A stretch of DNA of 64,000 nt from Priestia abyssalis (GCF_002019595.1 NZ_KV917369.1:3984624-4048623); one strand, 5' to 3'. Counted from the stretch's first letter, positions 1 through 8,911 are shown. Notes: generated by a model from the letters alone, not told the origin. Translations and numbers: made by a program.

Positions 1-23
1 ACTTAAAAATCACTCCTTAAATA

Positions 24-54
24 AAAAAATCCGTATTTTAAACGGATTTAAAAG
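24..54 (-). terminator. Intrinsic terminator downstream of the first small gene
   Basis: On the minus strand, AAATCCGT and ACGGATTT pair around a short A/T loop and are followed by a run of T. It lies about 100 bases past the stop of the 156-368 gene, so it probably ends that transcript. Confidence 0.6.
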
Positions 55-155
55 AAGTATAACTATGTCAGTCTACACTTTCTTATTCAAACGGAGCAAA
101 TAACTGAACAAATCGGAGATCTTCATATGTTTGGCCCCTATAAAAAAGCACCTGA

Positions 156-368
156 TTATTCGGATGCATACTTAATGATTCCATGTAAATAAACGGAGTA
201 TTCTCGTTGTACGCACTCTCTTAATTTGATTTTTCCTTCCCTTTCTAATTCCGCAACCAATTCTTCAATCTTATTTCCGTCTTCTTTAGTAGCCGTAGGA
301 ACTTCTATTGAAAAAAAATTACGTCGACTGGCACTCTGAAACTTTTTTAAAAGTTTATCTTTATTCAT
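156..368 (-). CDS. Small hypothetical protein (70 aa)
   Basis: Not recognised. The ATG at 368 is chosen over an upstream start because AAAGGGGAT stands correctly before it. The frame upstream of it belongs to the end of a decayed SET-domain gene. The protein is charged and soluble, rich in Lys and Glu, with a probable helix near residues 25-50 (KIEELVAELEREGKIK) and no membrane segment. It sits directly downstream of the SET remnant on the same strand, with 13 bases between them, so the two probably once shared a transcript. Function unknown. Confidence 0.55.
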   Translation of the reverse strand: MNKDKLLKKFQSASRRNFFSIEVPTATKEDGNKIEELVAELEREGKIKLRECVQREYSVYLHGIIKYASE

Positions 369-381
369 TAGGCTATCCCCT

Positions 382-590
382 TTACCTACAATGAGTTTCA
401 TCTTTGCCATTATCCATTTCGTCCTTATTAAACCATCGTGGGTCTTTATCATCAACATCGCCGTTATAGTTGATTAGTATTTCTTCTCCTGCTTTTATAT
501 CTGTATAAGCATAAAAGTCAAACGTGTGGTTCGCAAAGTTAATATCCTAAGTGGCATTAGGATTATATGAATGGTTAATAAGACCAACTT
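382..590 (-). pseudogene. Decayed C-terminal fragment of a SET-domain protein
   Basis: Reading the minus strand gives NHSYNPNAT, an in-frame TAG, then DINFANHTFDFYAYTD and IKAGEEILINYNGD, ending at a stop at 382-384. This is the SET-domain post-region: the N-H-S-x-N-P-N motif and the A-G-E-E-I-x-x-x-Y motif of protein lysine methyltransferase-like SET domains, as found in short stand-alone bacterial SET proteins. The N-terminal half is missing; upstream is the terminator of the cold-shock gene. The internal stop and lost front mark it as a pseudogene. Confidence 0.7.
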
Positions 591-613
591 TGATAACTAA
601 AAGTAATAATTAT

Positions 614-649
614 AAAATAAGACTCCACATCTGGGAGTCTTATTTTAAT
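614..649 (-). terminator. Terminator of the cold-shock gene
   Basis: AAAATAAGACTCC and GGAGTCTTATTTT form a stem around a five-base loop, with T-rich sequence on both sides, so it could work in both directions. It lies 10 bases after the cold-shock stop codon. Confidence 0.75.
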
Positions 650-658
650 TCCTTTAAA

Positions 659-859
659 TTATGCTTTGCGAACGTTAGCAGCTTGTGCTCCACGTTGACC
701 TTGTTCAAGATCAAAAGTAACTTTTTGACCTTCATCTAATGATTTGAACCCTTCGCCTTGAATAGCACTGAAATGTACGAATACATCTTCTCCGCCTTCA
801 CTTTCGATAAAACCGAAACCTTTGTCTGCATTAAACCATTTTACTGTACCTTGTGTCAT
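659..859 (-). CDS. csp: Cold-shock protein, CspC-like
   Basis: A 66-residue single CSD-fold protein that binds single-stranded nucleic acid and acts as an RNA chaperone. Both RNA-binding motifs are present: KGFGFI (RNP1) and VFVHFS (RNP2). Length is exactly that of the Bacillus Csp family, and it resembles CspC most closely from memory. The ATG at 859 has an AGGAGG site 7-8 bases upstream; a longer frame to 994 is only the open 5' leader. The 5' leader of at least 130 bases is typical of cold-shock mRNAs. Monocistronic, with its own terminator. Confidence 0.93.
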   Translation of the reverse strand: MTQGTVKWFNADKGFGFIESEGGEDVFVHFSAIQGEGFKSLDEGQKVTFDLEQGQRGAQAANVRKA

Positions 860-1131
860 AATATTTCCTCCTGTTGTGGAATACTCCACAATTATATTAC
901 TACCCTTGCCCAAACATAATATTTCAAGACGAAACCTTCTTTTTAAGACAGTTCTGCCATCCATCCTATACCGAACAAAAATAATTACCTTCATTATAAC
1001 AGATTAACAAAACCAATAGCAATTTAACAGAATAGGAAGATTACTAATGGTCTTTTGCTTGTTAAGGTATAATAGATGAAAGGAGTAGTGATGTTGTCAT
1101 GTATTATCGTAAAAAAATAAAGAACTATTGC

Positions 1132-1845
1132 CTAAAGAACAAATAAAGGTTTGGGAATGTGAATCAGAGGACTGTATTGGTTGGATGCCGGCCATTTTTC
1201 TAAGGAATAAGCCATTTGCCAAAATGCATACTCATACTCGCTGCTAATGATAAAATGCTTCTTCATGCGCTCGCGCCCTTCTTCTGTATCACGCGCTGCA
1301 ATTTCATCTATATTGTTGATTTGTTCCTTCACAAGTGTCTCAAACCATTCACTATGATAAGCGTTAATCCATTGTTGATAAATTCCTACTCCAGGTGTTG
1401 CCCCTTTTAATAGATGGCCAATTTCGTAATAGATCCAATAGCATGGCAATAAGGCGGCAATAATATCACCTACATGCCCTTCAAAAGCTGCACGATACAA
1501 ATGAGACGTATAAGCATAAGCGCTCGGAGCTGGTTGAAATTGTTTTTTATCCTCTTCTGTAATGCCTAATTCTTTCATGAAATTTTCATGCAATGAACCT
1601 TCTGCCTTGACTGTATTTTGAGTATGAACAGCCATTTGCTCTGTTAATTTAGGATCTGTCGCCTTTGCAGCTGCTAATGCTTGTACCTTCGCAAAGTGGC
1701 TTAAATAATATGAATCTTGCATCACATAATATTTGAATTTCTCTAAAGGCAATGTTCCATCACGCAATTCTTGAATAAACGGATGCTGAAAATTAGCTTC
1801 CCAAATGTGATTTGCTTCTTTACGAATGACTTCTGAAAATTTCAT
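1132..1845 (-). CDS. tenA: Thiaminase II / aminopyrimidine aminohydrolase TenA
   Basis: TenA hydrolyses aminopyrimidine breakdown products of thiamine (4-amino-5-aminomethyl-2-methylpyrimidine) to HMP for salvage. The 237-residue protein matches the family length. The catalytic residues known from B. subtilis TenA are at the same positions: Asp44 (QDSYYL), Cys135 (LLPCYW) and Glu205 (SSEYEY). It is all-helical and cytoplasmic. It stands alone here rather than in a tenA-tenI-thi operon, and is controlled by the TPP riboswitch and terminator just upstream. Confidence 0.95.
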   Translation of the reverse strand: MKFSEVIRKEANHIWEANFQHPFIQELRDGTLPLEKFKYYVMQDSYYLSHFAKVQALAAAKATDPKLTEQMAVHTQNTVKAEGSLHENFMKELGITEEDKKQFQPAPSAYAYTSHLYRAAFEGHVGDIIAALLPCYWIYYEIGHLLKGATPGVGIYQQWINAYHSEWFETLVKEQINNIDEIAARDTEEGRERMKKHFIISSEYEYAFWQMAYSLEKWPASNQYSPLIHIPKPLFVL

Positions 1846-1916
1846 TTTCCCACTCTCCCTAATTTAAGATCGCCTATTACAGCCAGACTCCATTCTCCAT
1901 CACCTATTTTTGTCCA

Positions 1917-1952
1917 TAAAAAAGACCACTCTTCAAAGTATGAGAGTGGCCA
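1917..1952 (-). terminator. Riboswitch-controlled terminator before tenA
   Basis: On the minus strand GGCCACTCT pairs with AGAGTGGTC and is followed by six T. It lies between the TPP aptamer and the tenA start, so TPP binding most likely favours this terminator and switches tenA off. Confidence 0.85.
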
Positions 1953-1997
1953 TGATACATTTATCCCTATAAATAACAATTAATAGGCTTATCATAA

Positions 1998-2088
1998 CAA
2001 ACCACTTCCCTACGCTAGTATGAACTAGATCAGGTTCTAAGGGTCGAGATGCGAACATCCCTCTCAGCACAAGGCACCCCTAGTGGAA
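1998..2088 (-). promoter_or_regulatory. TPP (thiamine pyrophosphate) riboswitch
   Basis: The minus strand carries the THI-box core: CTAGGGGTGCC, then GCTGAGAGGGA, then GACCCTTAGAACCTGAT, then CTAGTTCATACTAGCGTAGGGAAGTGG in pieces matching P2-P5 of the class. The GCTGAGA and ACCTGATCTAG segments are diagnostic of the pyrimidine and pyrophosphate sensor helices. It precedes tenA, a thiamine salvage gene, which fits. Confidence 0.96.
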
Positions 2089-2464
2089 AGATCTTGTATA
2101 TTCATTTCATAATTCTAAATGTACAGTAATTTAAAATAAATTACAACACCTGCTTTTTCAATGTTAAGAAGCAGGTCTATGTTAACTGGATTTGTATATT
2201 TTATTTATTGCACATATGAAATAAAGTTGAAAAAATTACTGCTTTATGAGTGTGAACAAGTTGGATGGATTTCTTAGTAATTCATGGTATATCCTTAAAA
2301 AAGCTCATTGTGTTTCACAAGAGAATCGATTTTCTCAAGTTTGGGCTGTTGCAAAAACCCCTCTTACACCAGTTGGAATCGATTCTTTCATTTTTTTACC
2401 ATAAATAAAAAGAAGATCTCCCATAAGCCTCTAATAAATCACAAAGCTGTTTTTTCCTTAAAGG

Positions 2465-2511
2465 CACCGTCAAAAAATCCCTTGGTTTTACTGGGTTTTC
2501 ATGACGGGGCC
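2465..2511 (-). repeat. Dispersed hairpin repeat, copy C
   Basis: On the minus strand it reads GGCCCCGTCATGAAAACCC, then AGTAAAACC, then a pairing arm ending TTTTTTGACGG. The same sequence recurs at 20988-21068 and 48951-49028, and as a diverged form at 62082-62113. It sits in the 3' untranslated region of the peptide transporter gene. Confidence 0.75.
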
Positions 2512-2512
2512 T

Positions 2513-2570
2513 TTAAGGAGGATGGGTTAAAAGGGTTTCTTTTCACCCTTTTGACCCATCCTCCCTTTTC
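2513..2570 (-). terminator. Strong terminator of the peptide transporter gene
   Basis: Long near-perfect stem: GGAGGATGGGTTAAAAGGG pairs with CCCTTTTGACCCATCCTCC around a short loop. It begins three bases after the transporter stop and is followed by A/T-rich sequence. Confidence 0.75.
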
Positions 2571-2573
2571 TTA

Positions 2574-3905
2574 TTATTCCATCAGCTTTGCTACCGGTTT
2601 TGAAAGAAGCAATAATACAATACCTAAACCGATCGTCACAAAACCGATTACACTGAAAATTTCCAGATAACCTAAAGACTGCGTATATGCAGCTAATTGG
2701 CCGGCTACCATGTTGGCAACAGCCGAACTTGCCAGCCATACACCCATTAAGAGGGAAGCAAGTTTAATTGGAGCAATCTTACTTACCATCGATAAACCAA
2801 CTGGTGAAATCATTAATTCAGCCAATGTATGAAGGAAATACGTGACAATCATGAACAAAATATTTGCTTTCAACGCTGTATCGTTTCCCGTGTACATAAC
2901 GGCAGGAAGCAGTACTAAGAAACCTAACCCAACAGTGACTAAACCAAGAGCCATCTTCGTTGGAGTTTTTAAATCACCGCGTTTTGAGCTGCCAAGCTTG
3001 TACCATAAAGCAGACATAATTGGCGCTAAAATCACGATGAATAATGGATTCAATGATTGGAACCAGGCAGTTGGAACCTCAAAACCAAATACATTGCGAT
3101 CAATTTGGTCATTAGCGTACAATGTCAATGAACTTCCTGCCTGCTCGAAAGCGGCCCAGAACGCAATAACGAAGACTGCCAAAATAACGATAGCCGTTGT
3201 ACGTTTTTGTTCTCTTTTCGTTAACGGTGCAGTTGATTTTTGACCAGCTGTAACTTCCGGTTTACCAGTAGGCTCTTTACCGATATCACCTAAATAGCGG
3301 TCACCTAATAAGTTAAAAATTAACTGTCCGACAATCATACCGATTGCTGCTGTTAAGAACCCGTATTTATAGCTCATAAGCCCAACTACTAATGGTGCAA
3401 AGAAGGCACCAACGTTAATACCCATATAGAAGATGGTAAATGCCCCATCACGACGAGGGTCATTATCACTGTAAAGGTCACCAACAAGTGTTGAGATATT
3501 TGGTTTAAAGAAGCCATTCCCGATAATCAATAAACCAAGACCAATGTATAAAGCAGTTGTGGTTTGGCTTGCAAATAATGAGAAATTACCAAGTGCCATT
3601 AAAATACCGCCGATGGTGACGGCCAACCTTCTGCCAAGGAAACGGTCAGATAAGTATCCGCCGATCATTGGCGTAATATAGACGGCACCAGTAAAGAATC
3701 CGTAAATACTCATAGCCGTAGTTTTGTCGACTCCAAGTCCGCCGTTTACAGCAGTTGCTGTTAAGTAGAGAACTAGAATGGCTCTCATTCCATAATAGCT
3801 GAAACGCTCCCATGCCTCAGTCGCGAACAGCATATACAGTCCAGGCGGATGCTTTTTCCTGGGTTGTTTTGATTGCTGAACATCATTTTTTACAATTGCT
3901 TGCAT
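2574..3905 (-). CDS. dtpT: POT-family proton-coupled di/tripeptide transporter
   Basis: A 443-residue integral membrane protein of the PTR2/POT branch of the major facilitator superfamily, importing di- and tripeptides with protons. Family signatures are visible near the front: EAWERFSYYGMRAIL (the ExxER motif used in proton coupling) at about residues 30-45, GGYLSDRFLGRR in loop 2-3, and FTIFYMGINVGAF at about 155-170. Many hydrophobic segments fit 12-14 helices. At 443 residues it is somewhat shorter than typical DtpT (around 460-500), mostly in the central loop. A cre-like site lies about 170 bases upstream. The hairpin terminator and repeat follow it. The symbol denotes the family, not proven substrate range. 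Confidence 0.9.
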   Translation of the reverse strand: MQAIVKNDVQQSKQPRKKHPPGLYMLFATEAWERFSYYGMRAILVLYLTATAVNGGLGVDKTTAMSIYGFFTGAVYITPMIGGYLSDRFLGRRLAVTIGGILMALGNFSLFASQTTTALYIGLGLLIIGNGFFKPNISTLVGDLYSDNDPRRDGAFTIFYMGINVGAFFAPLVVGLMSYKYGFLTAAIGMIVGQLIFNLLGDRYLGDIGKEPTGKPEVTAGQKSTAPLTKREQKRTTAIVILAVFVIAFWAAFEQAGSSLTLYANDQIDRNVFGFEVPTAWFQSLNPLFIVILAPIMSALWYKLGSSKRGDLKTPTKMALGLVTVGLGFLVLLPAVMYTGNDTALKANILFMIVTYFLHTLAELMISPVGLSMVSKIAPIKLASLLMGVWLASSAVANMVAGQLAAYTQSLGYLEIFSVIGFVTIGLGIVLLLLSKPVAKLME

Positions 3906-4003
3906 AATAAAGTCCCCCTAAAGATAGTTAAATAGTAAACCATACAACAATCGTTTAAGTTTACAAAATAATTGCATGGTTTTTATTTTATTAGACAAAT
4001 TAT

Positions 4004-4231
4004 TCATTCGATCCATCTACGCCTAATACGATGATGGCCACGTATGTTATTCAATCCATGATCGAATATTAAGAAAACGCTTACATTGTTGTAGCCCAAA
4101 AAGTCTTTCGTGTGTATGCTGATCACATCGGAGGTACCCGCCAGAACTAGGTTAATAGATAGAACTTGTCCATCATCAGCGAAAAGTGCCCTTCTTAGTC
4201 CATTTACTTCTCACATGCGTTTAGCACTCAT
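4004..4231 (-). pseudogene. Decayed reading frame with one internal stop
   Basis: From ATG 4231 the minus strand reads MSAKRM, an in-frame TGA, then EVNGLRRALFADDGQVLSIN and a coherent protein-like sequence continuing through LAGTSDVISIHTKDFLGYNN to a stop at 4004-4006. The 69 codons after the stop look like real coding sequence (mixed, non-repetitive, balanced composition in an A/T-rich surround). I do not recognise the family. It is either a recent pseudogene or a gene whose start lies after the TGA with a non-ATG codon. Confidence 0.35.
4073..4090 (-). promoter_or_regulatory. Possible cre site upstream of the peptide transporter
   Basis: The minus strand has TGTAAGCGTTTTCT, close to the CcpA cre consensus (TGNAANCGNNNNCA) except at the last position. 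It lies about 170 bases upstream of the transporter start and inside the decayed reading frame, so its role is uncertain. Confidence 0.35.
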
Positions 4232-4577
4232 AACAATAAACTTTCGTGCAATCAATCTCTCAAACTCAAAATGAATACTTCTTATTGCTAAAAATAATTG
4301 GCGCTCAATGCAAACATATAGATTGTAAATGATCTTATTTGTTGTAAAAATAATTTTATATTATCAGAAAATATAAAAATACAGAAAAAAAAGAAAAAAA
4401 GTCTTGTATGTCCGCTAATACTTGTATCACAAACAGCGTATGTCCAATCAAAGGCATGTTTGGGATACCAAGCAAAAATTCCTGAGCTGGAAAAAGCATG
4501 GACTAGTAAAAGTAATTGATTTATCAAAACTAAAATAACGGTCCTTTGTAATAATCCAGTCCTCTCAGTGTTGTACT

Positions 4578-4753
4578 TTAATTCTCTAATTTAATAACGA
4601 TGTCTTCTAATACAAATTCCTCTTTACCCTTACTAGATTTTTTCAGTATGGGACTTTCTCTTGATCGATCTTTTATTATTTCTACTGAACCAAAGTTATC
4701 AGAAGTGTATTCTCTTAAGGTGATATGCAGTTTTATGATAAGCTTAGTTAGTC
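4578..4753 (-). pseudogene. Possible C-terminal remnant of a lost gene
   Basis: A minus-strand frame without a start codon encodes about 57 residues, beginning NFDRLTKLIIKLHITLREYT and ending VLEDIVIKLEN before the stop at 4578. The composition is protein-like but upstream of it there are stops in all frames. Together with 4004-4231 it makes 3.9-4.8 kb look like a region of gene decay. The rest of 3906-5098 holds only the terminator at 4862-4906. Confidence 0.25.
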
Positions 4754-4861
4754 TATCAAAGTTTCAAAAAGAGATTTGATCTATTGAGAATTTTTGTTAA
4801 ATAAACAAAAATAGGAGCAGGGTGATAAATACAGATTTACAATAATAGGGGAATTGGAATA

Positions 4862-4906
4862 TAAAAAAGCCCATTTTCTCGTTTAACTAAGAAATTAGGC
4901 TTTAGT
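4862..4906 (-). terminator. Terminator downstream of the VOC gene
   Basis: On the minus strand AAAGCC..TTTCT pairs with AGAAA..GGCTTT across an A/T loop and is followed by TTTTTT. It is about 190 bases past the stop of the VOC gene. Confidence 0.55.
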
Positions 4907-5098
4907 TACTTTATAGCGCACTATAATGGAATAAAGAAAATAGAAACACGGATGCAAATCAGCTTATTTTTATTGAACTAACACTACTCCGTAGCTCAAA
5001 AGGCGCCCGACTATTTCAGTCAGCCGCCTAAAATGAATATTGGTCCAGTTTTCATTTCGACAAAAGGTACGATAAGCAACAGTTAATCGTCATTCTAT

Positions 5099-5488
5099 CT
5101 ATTTCAATTTACTTTTTTCCATTACAGCAAAGTAATTTTCTTCATTATCTGCAAAGTTAAATACTCTGCCCGAAGGCATATTTACAATTTCTCCGACTTT
5201 GATGTTTTTATTTGATAAGTCGCTACGTAATTCATCGAGATTTTCTGAAAAAAACATTAAAGAAGGTGTACCAAGATTTAATCCAGGTGACATTTTAGCA
5301 ACGAATTCTTTATTGTGCAGAATGATGCTTGTATGTGCGCCCTTTGTTGGAGCAATTTCAATCCATCTCATTCCTTGACTGTTATTTTCTTCAGAAATTA
5401 CACTAAATCCTACCTTTTCTGTCCAAAAATCCACGGCCTCATCTTGGTTATTTACATACAACATAATTTGACCGACTTTACTAATCAT
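5099..5488 (-). CDS. VOC-superfamily (glyoxalase/dioxygenase-fold) protein
   Basis: A 129-residue one-module VOC protein. The start ATG at 5488 follows AAAGGGAGTGG and gives the usual VOC opening (KVGQIMLYVNNQDEAVDFWTEKVGF), the first beta-alpha-beta unit. The second half (MFFSENLDELRSDLSNKNIKV to the C-terminus) is the matching second unit. Such proteins resemble glyoxalase I, extradiol dioxygenases and antibiotic-binding proteins. The usual metal ligands are not convincing here (no His in the first strand), so enzymatic activity cannot be assigned. The frame upstream to 5620 lacks an RBS and was excluded. Confidence 0.8.
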   Translation of the reverse strand: MISKVGQIMLYVNNQDEAVDFWTEKVGFSVISEENNSQGMRWIEIAPTKGAHTSIILHNKEFVAKMSPGLNLGTPSLMFFSENLDELRSDLSNKNIKVGEIVNMPSGRVFNFADNEENYFAVMEKSKLK

Positions 5489-5647
5489 AGACTTTTCCAC
5501 TCCCTTTTCACCTACTCTCAACAAGTAATTCAATGTTGATTTCTTGAATCCCTTCTTAAATAAAATTACGTTAAAAAACATGAAAATATCTTTAAATTTT
5601 ATTTCCATCATTACTAACAATTGTTGCTGTGCCTGCAGTCAGCTCAA

Positions 5648-5678
5648 TAAAAAAGGGATTGCCTCAGCAATCCTCGTT
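5648..5678 (-). terminator. Terminator of the 5702-6175 gene
   Basis: GGATTGC and GCAATCC pair around a short loop; on the minus strand the stem is followed by CCCTTTTTTATT. Confidence 0.75.
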
Positions 5679-5701
5679 ATTAAACTCTTGCCCTCTTTAG
5701 T

Positions 5702-6175
5702 TTAAAAAGCATTAGTTTTTTTGTATTTTTCAAAAAGGTATTGAAAGCCGTATAAGAAAAAAGCTTTGTAAAAGAAATATAAAAAGAATTGAAATTCGTT
5801 TAATTTAACTAATTTATAAAGTTTCAATTTTGTAAATAATTGCGTAATTGGAGATACAAAAGTTGCTTCGAACAAGGCATTTAATATAATAAACTTTTTA
5901 AAATTTCCATATGTCCAGTTTAATGTCCACAAAGACACAGCCAACATGGGACCTAGGAGAAAAGGAAATTCATTTTGAATAAAGGACCGCGGTTTATTAT
6001 AAAAAGACCACCATCTGCGCTTTTTACCAATTGGAACATCAATAAAACATAATAGTATCGCAAGGATAGAGGAAGGGAGAAATCTCTTTATTGTCCGCCT
6101 ACCTAACAAAGGCAATGTTAGCCATGAGAGTAATATCATTGCACTATTAAGTAACCACTGATTTTTCAAAGACAT
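5702..6175 (-). CDS. Hypothetical integral membrane protein (157 aa)
   Basis: Function unknown. It has about four hydrophobic segments: residues 9-24, 35-47, 70-88 and 92-110, plus an aromatic-rich stretch near 130-148 (FFLYFFYKAFFLYG). Loops are strongly basic (GRRTIKRF, GKKRRWW). This pattern matches small Bacillus membrane proteins with no assigned role. The ATG at 6175 is preceded by an AGGAGGG-type site. It has its own terminator, and the next gene upstream is far away, so it is probably monocistronic. Confidence 0.7.
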   Translation of the reverse strand: MSLKNQWLLNSAMILLSWLTLPLLGRRTIKRFLPSSILAILLCFIDVPIGKKRRWWSFYNKPRSFIQNEFPFLLGPMLAVSLWTLNWTYGNFKKFIILNALFEATFVSPITQLFTKLKLYKLVKLNEFQFFLYFFYKAFFLYGFQYLFEKYKKTNAF

Positions 6176-6426
6176 ATTATATTAATCCCTCCTTGCCCCA
6201 ACAGAATCATTTACCTTATTATATCTCCTTCGTTATTTAACTATTCTCCAGATCCGTTTAAGTACAACCCTTCACAATCTCATCTATATTTAAAATAAAT
6301 ATCCAATTTTCTTTAAAGATTTTGTTTAATTATATGGCCCAATAAGACAAAACACCTTCTTAAGAAGTGCGCCCTATTGCGGAAGATGGTTTAACCAGCC
6401 TTATACTCCATAGATATTGCAAAAAG

Positions 6427-6469
6427 GATAGATAAAGCTGATTATATCTGCTTTTATCTATCCTTTTCG
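6427..6469 (-). terminator. Terminator of the two-component operon
   Basis: GGATAGATAAA pairs with TTTATCTATCC around a loop that itself contains CAGAT/ATCA pairing; five T follow on the minus strand. Apart from this, 6176-6567 shows no gene or other recognisable element. Confidence 0.8.
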
Positions 6470-6567
6470 TTTACGCCATATAATGTGTAACATTCCATAT
6501 GAAATCGATAAACTGTAATAAAATTAACACTTTGAGTGTTTTTAAACAACAGCATTAAGGCAGTTCT

Positions 6568-7200
6568 TTAATCAGCGATCCATTGATATAAATTTTTCGG
6601 TCTTCCCATTTTCTGATAACTCACAATCATTTCCACTTTTCCTTCATCAAGTAAATGCATAATATAACGATAGACGGTCGGATAAGCTAAACCAACTTCT
6701 TTAGAAATGGTATCAACAGAAAAAGATTCACGATTAGATTGTAAAAAATCGCTGATATGATAAAGTGTTCTCTTACTAATTCCCTTTGTTACAAATACAT
6801 CTTCTTCAATAGATGTTTGCTGCGAAACTGACCGAGTTAATGTTGCAAGGCGGGCATGCAGCTGAATTCTTGAAATAATATCAGGCGCCTTTACGGGCTT
6901 TAATGCAAAATCTGTTGCACCCTCTTCAAGAAAACGATCAGCAATTTCTTGCCGTTCATCGACTGTTAATACAAGAATTGGAACATCAGCATTACGGTTG
7001 CGAAGCTCACGGACTGTTTTTATTCCATCCATTTCTGGCATATGATAATCCACTAACACAACATCTGCTCCTTTTTCCGCAAACACATTTAATCCTTCTT
7101 TGCCATTGTTAGCAGTATTTACATTCCAGCCGGCAAATTCACAAATTTCACTAAGCATATATTGGATTGATGCATCATCATCAATAACTAAAATGTTCAT
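6568..7200 (-). CDS. Response regulator with C-terminal winged-helix-like domain
   Basis: A 210-residue regulator. The receiver domain covers residues 1-120 with the acidic pocket IDDDA (residues 6-10), phosphoacceptor Asp51 in VLVDYHMPEMDG, Thr/Val switch near 78-82 (VLTVD) and the conserved Lys in LKPVK. The C-terminal part (about 140-208) is a DNA-binding domain resembling the CitB/DcuR group rather than OmpR or LuxR: SKEVGLAYPTVYRYIMHLLDEGKVEMI is a helix-turn-helix followed by a wing. Its ATG overlaps the kinase stop (ATGA), so the two are translationally coupled. Confidence 0.9.
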   Translation of the reverse strand: MNILVIDDDASIQYMLSEICEFAGWNVNTANNGKEGLNVFAEKGADVVLVDYHMPEMDGIKTVRELRNRNADVPILVLTVDERQEIADRFLEEGATDFALKPVKAPDIISRIQLHARLATLTRSVSQQTSIEEDVFVTKGISKRTLYHISDFLQSNRESFSVDTISKEVGLAYPTVYRYIMHLLDEGKVEMIVSYQKMGRPKNLYQWIAD

Positions 7201-8537
7201 CTTGACACACTCCTCTCAGCTAGTTTCATCCAAATGGTTGTCCCTTGTCTAAGCTTGCTGTCGATTTCTACAGATGCACCATGCCCCATAGCAACTTGTT
7301 GTACGAAAGCTAACCCCATCCCTGGATGAGATTTTGTACTAAACCCAGCTTTCCATATTTTCTCCTGCTCTTTAGGTGCAATCCCTTTCCCATTATCTGA
7401 TACACCCAGCCAAAGTTCATTTTCGCAAGTTTTTATCCTGAGCAAAATCTTGCCATCTTCCATTTCATTCACTGCATCGTAAGCATTATCAATTAAATTC
7501 ACTAATGCCCTTGTCATTCGGATTTTATTAATTAAAATTTTAATTTCAGGATCTGCCTGAAAGTCTATTTCCAGATTAAGGTTTGTCCCGCTCAGTCTGC
7601 TTGCTTTCACGTATCCAACTAAATCTTTTATACGGCACCAATGTTTTTTGTCATCATATAAAATTTCCGAAATCATCTCGCTGACGGAATGAATCGATGA
7701 TGAAATCTTTTGACAATACTCTTTAATTTTAGAATCGTCCACTTTCAAACTAATTAAGGAATTTAATCCCTCAATGGCTGTAATAGGCGTTTTTAAATCA
7801 TGAACTAGATATAGTGCTTCTCGTCCTGATCTTGACTGCATTGCTTCTAACTGCGCATAATGAAGCTCTTGTGTGATCCTCCACTTTTGTTCAGCCAATG
7901 AAAAATACACAGCTAAAATAACAGCGTTAATAACAAAAATTAAACACAATGTTAAACTATACAAAGTCAAAGATTGCTCAAACCCCATTTGAACGGCTAT
8001 ATCTTTTACTTCCTTTGAAATCGTTCCTTGGCCAAACCCGTATTTAGACAAAGAAGGAATCTCATTCAGCCATTCAATTCCAAAGATTAATTGAGAACAA
8101 ATAATGGTTTTAATAATTGGCTTTAGCCTATCCTGCCCAAAAGCTTGCAATAATAAGATTGCCAGCAACAATAACAAGGAATAGCTGCTAAATGAGTATG
8201 TTAAAGAATAATAAGCATTTATCACGATATAGACGAGAGGGATGATAATAAGAGGAATGATAATTTTTAACCATGGACGGTTTAAACGATCACCGATTTC
8301 ATCTCCTAACAGCAGTGCACCAATATAATGAAACAAGGCTAAAACTGTATTTAACGACACTAATAAAAAAACAGCCAGCATTAACGCGTTTCCGGTTTCT
8401 TCCTCTTTCCTTAATGAAATAAGCAAATCAGTAAGCCCAATTTCATTAGGCCCCAACCATGATAGTAAGAATACTCCGACTAAAATTATCCCAATCTTCA
8501 TCCATATTGTCCAAGACTTCATAAGACCAGTTATCAT
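7197..8537 (-). CDS. Membrane sensor histidine kinase
   Basis: A 446-residue kinase partner of the response regulator just downstream. Residues 10-215 carry seven or so hydrophobic segments (e.g. 15-28, 52-75, 91-110, 118-132, 190-212) without a large extracellular domain, suggesting an intramembrane-type sensor. The phosphoacceptor is His246 in LVHDLKTPITAIEG, followed by the HATPase domain: N box NLIDNAYDAV, G1 DNGKGIAP and G2 GMGLAFVQQV. The ATG at 8537 follows AAAGGTG. The signal is unknown; no adjacent transporter gene indicates a ligand. Confidence 0.9.
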   Translation of the reverse strand: MITGLMKSWTIWMKIGIILVGVFLLSWLGPNEIGLTDLLISLRKEEETGNALMLAVFLLVSLNTVLALFHYIGALLLGDEIGDRLNRPWLKIIIPLIIIPLVYIVINAYYSLTYSFSSYSLLLLLAILLLQAFGQDRLKPIIKTIICSQLIFGIEWLNEIPSLSKYGFGQGTISKEVKDIAVQMGFEQSLTLYSLTLCLIFVINAVILAVYFSLAEQKWRITQELHYAQLEAMQSRSGREALYLVHDLKTPITAIEGLNSLISLKVDDSKIKEYCQKISSSIHSVSEMISEILYDDKKHWCRIKDLVGYVKASRLSGTNLNLEIDFQADPEIKILINKIRMTRALVNLIDNAYDAVNEMEDGKILLRIKTCENELWLGVSDNGKGIAPKEQEKIWKAGFSTKSHPGMGLAFVQQVAMGHGASVEIDSKLRQGTTIWMKLAERSVSR

Positions 8538-8837
8538 AACATTTCACCTTTAATAAATTAATTACTTATACAAAAATTACATAAATAGAGTGATGACACT
8601 TCCTTTACCCCTCATTCATTTAAATCTATGTAACCATTCCGCAATCTCATTATACGCAATTCATCGTAAACATGAAAATTATAAGTAAAAGCGGGTTCTA
8701 TTCCTAACACCTTGCCAGCAGTCTCTAAATCTGGGACATAAGGGAAGCTAGTTGCCCTTCCGTGAATTCATTTTCTTTTAGATCATGTACTGGCATAGGT
8801 CAAAAGTGGGAATGCTTTCTTATGCTGAAATAAAAAA

Positions 8838-8882
8838 AGTCTGGCCTTGTGCAGTTTTGTAACTGCACAAGGCCAGACTATC
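8838..8882 (-). terminator. Strong terminator of the alpha/beta hydrolase gene
   Basis: Perfect stem of 19 pairs (AGTCTGGCCTTGTGCAGTT with its complement) around a four-base loop, followed on the minus strand by seven T. The rest of the 8538-8911 gap shows nothing firm; a short stretch near 8740-8810 could be coding debris. Confidence 0.92.
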
Positions 8883-8911
8883 GTTCATTCTATATGATAC
8901 AAATTTCGATG

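Noticed and set aside
551..739. Plus-strand frame over the csp terminator
   Set aside because: Crosses a terminator and the antisense of csp; no RBS.
4288..4527. Minus-strand 79-residue frame
   Set aside because: Phe run from a poly-A tract, no RBS, in A/T-rich decayed DNA.
8740..8810. Possible minus-strand coding debris upstream of the two-component operon
   Set aside because: Too short (about 23 codons) to support.
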